DNA of 10,175 nucleotides, taken from positions 1 through 10,175 of the forward strand of contig JAEDJR010000062.1 of assembly GCA_016296235.1 (NCBI GenBank). Direction: 5' to 3'. The notes under the pieces were generated by a model. It did no database searches, was not told where the DNA came from, and saw only the letters and a list, made by a program, of their open reading frames with translations. Both the position numbers and the translations under genes were made by a program. This DNA is from Oscillospiraceae bacterium (GTDB lineage Bacteria; Bacillota; Clostridia; Oscillospirales; Oscillospiraceae). Positions within the stretch are counted from its first letter, which is position 1, and each line of letters opens with the position of its first letter. Below are positions 6,075 to 10,175 of the stretch, piece by piece.

Positions 6075-6929
6075 ATGCTGGGAGACTGCCACATTCATAT
6101 GATTCTCGACGGCGTCTATTATCGCGCCGCCATCGACCACCAGAAGGAACGGCCCGATGAAGATCTGATCCGCACCCGCTTGGCGGATTACGCGGCCCGG
6201 GGGATCACATTCCTCCGGGACGGCGGAGACGCCTGGGGTGTGGGCCTGCGGGCGTCACAGCTGGCAGGGGAGTACGGGATTACCTACCGCACGCCGGTGT
6301 TCAACATCTGCCGCCGGGGACATTACGGAGGCTTTCTGGGCAGGAGCTTTGAAACCCTGGAGGAGTATCGCGCCCTGGTGGACGAGGCGGCGGAAAAGGG
6401 CGGTCATTTTATCAAAATCATGGTCTCGGGCCTCATGGATTTTCATCAATTCGGCGTCCTGACCGACACGGCCTGCTCCTACGAGCTGTGCCGGGATCTG
6501 ATCTCCGCTGCCCATGACCGGGGATTTGCGGTCATGGCCCACGCCAACGGCGCCGAGGCCGTGTCCAATGCCCTGCGGGCGGGCGTGGATAGCGTGGAGC
6601 ACGGGGCCTATCTGGATCGGGAGACCCTCTGCCTGCTGGCGGAGAGCGGCGCGGTCTGGGTGCCGACCCTGGTCACCATTGCCAACCTGCGGAGACTGGG
6701 ACGGTTCCCGGACGAGGTGCTGGAGCCGCTGCTGGCGTTTCAGCAGAAAAACGTGGCCGAGGCCGCGGCAATGGGCGCCAAAATCGCCCTGGGGACGGAC
6801 GCCGGAGCCTACGCGGTGTACCATGGAACGGCGGTGCAGCAGGAATATGCCTTACTGCGGGAGGCCCTGGGAGAACGGACGGATGAAATTCTCCTGGCCG
6901 GCGAAGCGGAAATCCGCGCCAGGTTTTAA
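6075..6929 (+). CDS. Compact metal-dependent amidohydrolase family protein
   Basis: A 284-aa TIM-barrel hydrolase of the amidohydrolase superfamily (the imidazolonepropionase/prolidase-like group by general look), cytoplasmic, substrate unknown. The full binuclear metal site is visible: His6 and His8 in GDCHIHM, Lys114 in FIKIMVSG (the likely carbamylated bridge), His156 in VMAHANG, His176 in VEHGAYL and Asp242 in LGTDAGA. The protein begins directly at strand 1 of the barrel and ends soon after the Asp motif. It therefore lacks the flanking beta-sandwich segments found in typical relatives of about 400 aa. With every ligand kept, it is probably a natural short form and not a fragment. The start is ATG at 6075, with GGGAGG 9 nt upstream. 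It has its own promoter 11 bp after glyA. A role in cleaving a small amide, lactone or dipeptide-like compound is inference only. Confidence 0.88.
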   Translation: MLGDCHIHMILDGVYYRAAIDHQKERPDEDLIRTRLADYAARGITFLRDGGDAWGVGLRASQLAGEYGITYRTPVFNICRRGHYGGFLGRSFETLEEYRALVDEAAEKGGHFIKIMVSGLMDFHQFGVLTDTACSYELCRDLISAAHDRGFAVMAHANGAEAVSNALRAGVDSVEHGAYLDRETLCLLAESGAVWVPTLVTIANLRRLGRFPDEVLEPLLAFQQKNVAEAAAMGAKIALGTDAGAYAVYHGTAVQQEYALLREALGERTDEILLAGEAEIRARF

Positions 6930-6952
6930 GGGAACACGGATGAAAACGCATA

Positions 6953-6974
6953 TCATTGCGGGGCCTCGCAATGA
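6953..6974. repeat. Short hairpin with TCATTGCG arms
   Basis: TCATTGCG (6953-6960) and CGCAATGA (6967-6974) form a perfect 8-bp stem around GGGCCT. The CGCAATGAC ending resembles the edge of a dispersed intergenic repeat seen in many Clostridia, so this may be a remnant. It has no T-tract and is not a classical terminator, though it closely follows the amidohydrolase stop. Confidence 0.55.
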
Positions 6975-6994
6975 CAGCGGAGTTAGAGAATCAG

Positions 6995-7217
6995 AAGGGC
7001 CTGCCGCAAAACAGCAATTTTGCACAAACGCAGGCTGCACCAAGCCTCCCCTGAGCAAGGGGAGGTGGCCCGAAGGGCCGGAGGGGTTGTGTGCAGGCAA
7101 TCGTTGCCAGCAACGACCCCTCAGTCACGGCTTGCGCCGTGACAGCTCCCCTTACGCAGGGGAGCCTTTTGGTGCGGTCATCGTTTGTGCATGCTGCGAA
7201 TTTTGCGACAGGCTCTT
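6995..7217. repeat. Large quasi-palindromic repeat, copy 2 (MITE-like)
   Basis: About 223 bp with the same plan as the element at 1150-1382. The left end is AAGGGCCTGCCGCAAAA and the right end is the complement of AAGAGCCTGTCGCAAAA. Each arm has an internal hairpin: CCTCCCCT/AGGGGAGG near 7045-7068, and CTCCCCT/AGGGGAG near 7146-7164. GGAGGGGT at the left faces ACCCCTCAGTCACGGC at the right. The right end read on the minus strand matches the left end of copy 1 closely, including an identical GATGACCGCACCA (7170-7182 complement, 1187-1199 in copy 1), so the copies are inverted relative to each other. It contains no gene. It lies between two convergent genes and could help separate their transcripts. 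Confidence 0.85.
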
Positions 7218-7253
7218 TTTTCAGGAACCTTTTTCCATTTTTTCCGTCTGTAT

Positions 7254-8015
7254 TTATGGGCAGACGCAGGTCAGTCCCAGGTCGTGGAAATGGGACAGCC
7301 ACTTATCTTCGGGCCGCTTGTTGGTGACCACGGTCCGGGCAGCTTCGAGAGAAGCCACCTGGACGAAGGAAATCTTGTCAAATTTGGAGTCGTCCAGGGC
7401 AAGAATGACCTCCCTGGCGTTGCGGATCATGGCCTGCTTGGCCAGGGCGTGGCCCTCGGCGGAGTCGGTGATCCCGGCTTGCTGATCGATACCCTTGCAG
7501 GACAGAATGGCCTTGTCCACATGATAGCGCGAAAGGGTGTCCGCCACCTGGTGGCCGGTGAACGCCAGAGAATCCGGCCGCAGAGTACCGCCGGTGGAGA
7601 GGATGGTCCAGCCCTCCAGACCGGCCAGCTCCATGACAATTTCCACGGAGTAGGTCAGAACGGTCAGGTTTTTCTTTTCCTTCAGATGCTTGGCGATATA
7701 GAGACTGGTGGAGCTGTCGTCCAGCATCAGGTGGTCGCCGTCCTGCACCATCCGGCTGACAAGGCTTGCGATGGCATTTTTGGCTTCCACGTTGGTTTTG
7801 TTGCGGATGGTGTAGCTCAGGTCGGTCTTGGTGCTGTTGCCCCAGATGGCGCCGCCGTAGGTTTTGGTGGCGAAGCCCTCTTTTTCCAGCTTGTCCAGAT
7901 CCCGGCGGATGGTCTCCTCTGTGACGCTGTAGTGGGCGGCCAGCTCGCTGACCAGTACCCGCTGTTCCGCGCGGAGCTTTTCCAGGATCTCTTTTTTTCG
8001 TTCGATCGCCAGCAT
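7254..8015 (-). CDS. DeoR-family transcriptional regulator
   Basis: A 253-aa cytoplasmic repressor of the type that usually senses a phosphorylated sugar. The N-terminal helix-turn-helix (residues about 1-56) has the classic signature VSELAAHYSVTEETIRRDLDKLEKEG followed by YGGA. The C-terminal DeoR sensor domain (about 75-240) shows MLDDSSTSLYIAKHL, LTVLTYSVEIVMELA, ILSTGGTLRPDSLAFTG and the typical SAEGHALAKQAMIRNAREVILALDDSKF. The start is the ATG whose first base is 8015, with AAGGGAG 7 nt upstream. Longer readings to 8093 run back through its own promoter. No sugar kinase, transporter or aldolase is adjacent, so its target cannot be read from context. It could control itself, the divergent MBOAT gene or a distant operon. 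It converges on the amidohydrolase gene across repeat copy 2. Confidence 0.94.
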   Translation of the reverse strand: MLAIERKKEILEKLRAEQRVLVSELAAHYSVTEETIRRDLDKLEKEGFATKTYGGAIWGNSTKTDLSYTIRNKTNVEAKNAIASLVSRMVQDGDHLMLDDSSTSLYIAKHLKEKKNLTVLTYSVEIVMELAGLEGWTILSTGGTLRPDSLAFTGHQVADTLSRYHVDKAILSCKGIDQQAGITDSAEGHALAKQAMIRNAREVILALDDSKFDKISFVQVASLEAARTVVTNKRPEDKWLSHFHDLGLTCVCP

Positions 8016-8064
8016 ACAAACACTCCCTTTTGCGATTTGTTTGAAAACCACATGAATCAACATC

Positions 8065-8093
8065 ATTATAGCAGGAACCGGCGGGGAATGCAA
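8065..8093 (-). promoter_or_regulatory. Promoter of the DeoR-family gene
   Basis: On the minus strand, TTGCAT (8093-8088), a 17-bp spacer and TATAAT (8070-8065) form a near-perfect sigma-A promoter. It also has an extended -10 TGC. Transcription should begin near 8058, giving a leader of about 43 nt. Confidence 0.85.
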
Positions 8094-8276
8094 GGAGAAA
8101 ACCCACAGATGAACAGGATATATTATGTTAACTTACGCGCGGAATCCAAACATTTCCGTTCCCTGTAGAAGATGTCAAAAAAGTGAAAAAACGTAACAAA
8201 AATGTCAAAATCATACGAAAATTATTACAATTCTGTCATGCCTTGCAGACTCTGCTGAATTTTGCGGAAAAAGGCC
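8094..8276. other. AT-rich divergent intergenic region
   Basis: This stretch lies between the deoR promoter and the MBOAT promoter. It is clearly more AT-rich than the rest of the window and shows no credible gene. Two copies of ATGTCAAAA occur at 8172-8180 and 8202-8210, exactly 30 bp apart and on the same face of the helix to within about one base. Short A-tracts between them could bend the DNA. A TTAACTT/GTTAA motif is near 8127. These are candidate regulator sites only. Confidence 0.5.
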
Positions 8277-8305
8277 TTGCAAATAACGCTCAGGTCTGCT
8301 AGATT
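8277..8305 (+). promoter_or_regulatory. Promoter of the MBOAT-DHHW operon
   Basis: TTGCAA (8277-8282), a 17-bp spacer and TAGATT (8300-8305) preceded by TGC (extended -10). The hexamers are moderate, but the spacing and extended -10 are good. The predicted start is near 8312, about 43 nt before the likely GTG start codon. Confidence 0.6.
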
Positions 8306-8354
8306 ATAGAAACAGAGATTATGTAAATGCTTGAAGGATTTGGAGATTGGTGCC

Positions 8355-9785
8355 GTGGTATTTTCCAGTTTGATTTTTCTGTATCTGTTTCTGCCCGCCT
8401 GTCTGATTGCCTACTTCTGCGTCAGGGGCGTGAAAGCGAAAAATGTGGTTCTGGTGCTGTTCAGCCTGCTGTTCTACGCCTGGGGTGAGCCGGTGTATGT
8501 GCTGCTGCTGGTGGGATCGGCCGCACTGAACTACGCCTTCGGCCTGTGGATGGGCTTGGCGGCGGAGGAAGGCGGCCGCGGACGCAAAGCAATCCTGGCC
8601 GCGGCCGTGGCGGTGAACCTAGCGGCCCTGGCGGTGTTCAAATATGCCGGCCTGCTGGTGACGACCCTGAACCAGCTGACGGGCCTGGCTCTGCCTGTGC
8701 CGGCCATCTCCCTGCCCATCGGCATTTCCTTCTATACCTTCCAGGCCATGACCTACGTCATCGACGTCTACCGGGGCCAGGCCAAGGTGCAGATGTCCTA
8801 TTTCAAGTTCCTGCTGTATATTTCCATGTTCCCCCAGCTCATTGCAGGCCCCATTGTCCGCTATGTGGACATCGAGGCCCAGCTGGAGGCCCGCAGCACC
8901 AGTCGGGAGGATCTCTTCTATGGCCTGGTTCGCTTTGCCACGGGCCTGGGCAAAAAGATCCTGATTGCCGACCGGGCCTTTGCCGTGTGCAGCAAGCTGC
9001 TGGACGGCTCCTTTGCTTCGGCCACGGTGGTGGGAACCTGGCTGGGCATTCTGATGTTCTCCTTCCAGATCTACTTTGACTTCTCCGGCTATTCCGATAT
9101 GGCCATCGGCCTGGGCCGGATCTTCGGGTTCCATTACAACGAAAACTTCCGCCTGCCCTATATGTCCCTGTCCATCACGGACTTCTGGCGGCGCTGGCAT
9201 ATCTCCCTCAGCTCCTTCTTCCGGGACTATGTGTACATCCCCCTGGGCGGCAACCGCCGGCACCAGATGCTGAACCTGCTGGTGGTGTGGAGCCTGACGG
9301 GCCTGTGGCACGGCGCCAGCTGGAACTTCCTGGTGTGGGGCCTGTACTACTTCGCCCTGCTGGTGGTGGAGAAGCGGTATTACGGCCGCTACAAAAAGGT
9401 GGTGCCCAAGGCGGCCCGGCACCTGATTACCATGCTCCTGGTGATTTTCGGCTGGACGATCTTCTATTTCACCGACTTCGGCCGGCTGGGCCAGGCCTTT
9501 GCGGCCATGTTCGGCTTTGCCAAGGGCGGCTTCGCCAACACGGAGGTGGGCATCCAGCTGCTGAACAACCTGCCGCTGCTGCTGGTCTGCATCCTGGGCG
9601 CATCGCCCATTCCGCGCTTCCTGGGCGACGTCTTTGGCCTGATTTGCTCGGACGCCAACCCGGAGGGCACAAAAAAGAAGATCTATGTGGCCGGAACCTA
9701 TGTGTTCTGCGTGCTGCTGATCCTTCTTTCCACCATCTCCCTGGTGGGCAGCGGCTTCAGCGCATTTTTGTACTATCGTTTCTGA
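8355..9785 (+). CDS. MBOAT-family O-acyltransferase (AlgI/DltB-like)
   Basis: An integral membrane acyltransferase, 476 aa from GTG 8355, of the type that passes acetyl or acyl groups across the membrane for O-acylation of cell-surface or secreted polysaccharides. It is strongly hydrophobic throughout, with about ten membrane segments. Hallmarks: the N-terminal VFSSLIFLYLFLP typical of AlgI-like proteins; LPIGISFYTFQAMTYVIDVYRG; FPQLIAGPIVRY; FDFSGYSDMAIGLGRIFGF; FWRRWHISLSSFFRDYVYIPLGGNR with His282; and LTGLWHGASWNFLVWG with His319, the expected catalytic histidine. GTG at 8355 is preferred because the family usually begins M-V-F-S-S and GGAG (8342-8345) lies 9 nt upstream; TTG at 8331 would add eight residues without a clear Shine-Dalgarno. 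The following DHHW/AlgX-like gene supports a polysaccharide O-acetylation role. DltB itself is less likely, as no dltA/C/D neighbours are visible. Confidence 0.94.
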   Translation: MVFSSLIFLYLFLPACLIAYFCVRGVKAKNVVLVLFSLLFYAWGEPVYVLLLVGSAALNYAFGLWMGLAAEEGGRGRKAILAAAVAVNLAALAVFKYAGLLVTTLNQLTGLALPVPAISLPIGISFYTFQAMTYVIDVYRGQAKVQMSYFKFLLYISMFPQLIAGPIVRYVDIEAQLEARSTSREDLFYGLVRFATGLGKKILIADRAFAVCSKLLDGSFASATVVGTWLGILMFSFQIYFDFSGYSDMAIGLGRIFGFHYNENFRLPYMSLSITDFWRRWHISLSSFFRDYVYIPLGGNRRHQMLNLLVVWSLTGLWHGASWNFLVWGLYYFALLVVEKRYYGRYKKVVPKAARHLITMLLVIFGWTIFYFTDFGRLGQAFAAMFGFAKGGFANTEVGIQLLNNLPLLLVCILGASPIPRFLGDVFGLICSDANPEGTKKKIYVAGTYVFCVLLILLSTISLVGSGFSAFLYYRF

Positions 9786-9802
9786 TGTAGGAGGACCGAA
9801 TT

Positions 9803-10175
9803 TTGAAAAAACTCTATACCGTTCTGCTGGTTCTTCTGCTTGGTGCGGTGGCCCTGGTGGGCGCCTGGTCTCTGGTGGACAAGGATCCCACGGAATCTGC
9901 CACGGAGAACCGAAAGCTGGCGTCAAAGCCTGAATTTTCCTGGTCCGCCCTGTGGGACGGCAGCTACGTCTCCCAACTGGAGACCTACTATTCCGACACC
10001 TTCCCCGGCCGGGAGGCCCTGCTGAAGGCCAACCAGACCCTGAATAAGTTCTATTATTTCTCCGGCGGCAGCGACAGCAATATGCTGGTGGTGGACTTCA
10101 ACAACGACGTGGGCCAGGGCGGTCAGGCCCTGAAGCCTGCGGAGCCCGCACCGGAGGAGCAGCCCGATGAACCGG
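9803..10175 (+). CDS. DHHW/AlgX-like secreted protein, 5' part (cut by window end)
   Basis: The frame is open to the window end, giving 124 residues of the N-terminus. The start is TTG at 9803, with a perfect AGGAGG (9789-9794) 8 nt upstream, only 17 bp after the MBOAT stop: almost certainly the same transcript. The N-terminus KKLYTVLLVLLLGAVALVGAWSL is a signal peptide or membrane anchor. The sequence ESATENRKLASKPEFSWSALWDGSYVSQLETYYSDTFPGREALL is the typical opening of the DHHW and AlgJ/AlgX-type SGNH-hydrolase-like proteins that partner MBOAT acyltransferases. The catalytic Asp-His motif would lie beyond the window. A Pro/Glu-rich low-complexity stretch (KPAEPAPEEQPDEP) ends the visible part. 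The expected role is transfer of acetyl groups to an extracellular polymer, inferred from family and neighbour. Confidence 0.88.
   Translation, partial: MKKLYTVLLVLLLGAVALVGAWSLVDKDPTESATENRKLASKPEFSWSALWDGSYVSQLETYYSDTFPGREALLKANQTLNKFYYFSGGSDSNMLVVDFNNDVGQGGQALKPAEPAPEEQPDEP

Noticed and set aside
1150..7217. The two large repeats as ends of a composite transposon carrying the genes between them
   Set aside because: No transposase or integrase lies in or between them. The enclosed genes look like normal chromosomal genes, and no target duplication is evident at the outer ends.
7221..7253. A terminator for deoR formed by GTCTG/CAGAC after its stop
   Set aside because: The tract next to the stem is A-rich on the transcribed minus strand, not U-rich, so it does not fit an intrinsic terminator in that direction.
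6514..7485. A 323-codon plus-strand frame across the amidohydrolase end and repeat copy 2
   Set aside because: It overlaps a real gene in another frame, then runs through a non-coding repeat and the antisense of deoR; composition is Trp/Arg/Pro-rich as expected for a shadow.
7185..8168. A 327-codon plus-strand frame opposite deoR
   Set aside because: It is antisense to a clear DeoR-family gene, including its promoter, with no domain of its own.
8105..8178. A second minus-strand promoter using TTGACA (complement of 8173-8178)
   Set aside because: No -10-like hexamer occurs at 16-18 bp; the AT-rich CATAATATA stretch is about 40 bp away. The promoter at 8065-8093 is far better.
8327..8420. ATG at 8327 as the start of a leader peptide or of the MBOAT gene
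   Set aside because: It is out of frame with the MBOAT protein and has no clear Shine-Dalgarno or recognisable product.

Overview
The window is high-GC, Gram-positive-type chromosomal DNA. The evidence is sigma-A promoters of near-consensus sequence, AGGAGG-type ribosome binding sites, several TTG/GTG starts, a glycine riboswitch with an intrinsic terminator, a DeoR regulator, and quasi-palindromic repeats of the type I associate with gut Clostridia. The best guess is a member of the Oscillospiraceae/Ruminococcaceae (relatives of Flavonifractor or Oscillibacter). This is inferred from gene style and repeats, not from a database search.

Layout. (1) 1-1136: 3' part of thrS (threonyl-tRNA synthetase), cut by the window edge. 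(2) 1150-1382: long quasi-palindromic repeat. (3) 1457-2155 and 2332-4407: an OmpR-type response regulator and a six-TM sensor histidine kinase. A second type of palindrome (2179-2287) lies between them. (4) 4457-6009: consensus promoter, tandem glycine riboswitch, strong terminator, then glyA (serine hydroxymethyltransferase). (5) 6020-6929: a separate promoter and a compact metal-dependent amidohydrolase. (6) 6953-7217: a small hairpin and a second copy of the long repeat, between convergent genes. (7) 7254-8015, minus strand: a DeoR-family repressor with an excellent promoter of its own. (8) 8016-8354: AT-rich divergent intergenic region. (9) 8355-9785 and 9803-end: an MBOAT O-acyltransferase (AlgI/DltB type) followed 17 bp later by a DHHW/AlgX-like secreted protein cut by the window end. 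These two form a probable operon for O-acetylation of an extracellular polysaccharide.

Functionally these are ordinary chromosomal modules placed side by side: translation, signalling, one-carbon/glycine metabolism, a small hydrolase, sugar-type regulation and envelope modification. No phage, defence, CRISPR or transposase gene is visible. The points most worth following are: the glyA riboswitch, whose competing pairings suggest glycine turns glyA off and whose first aptamer has an imperfect helix; the two related large repeats plus a third unrelated palindrome inside a two-component operon; and the reduced amidohydrolase. I found no convincing new multi-gene system.
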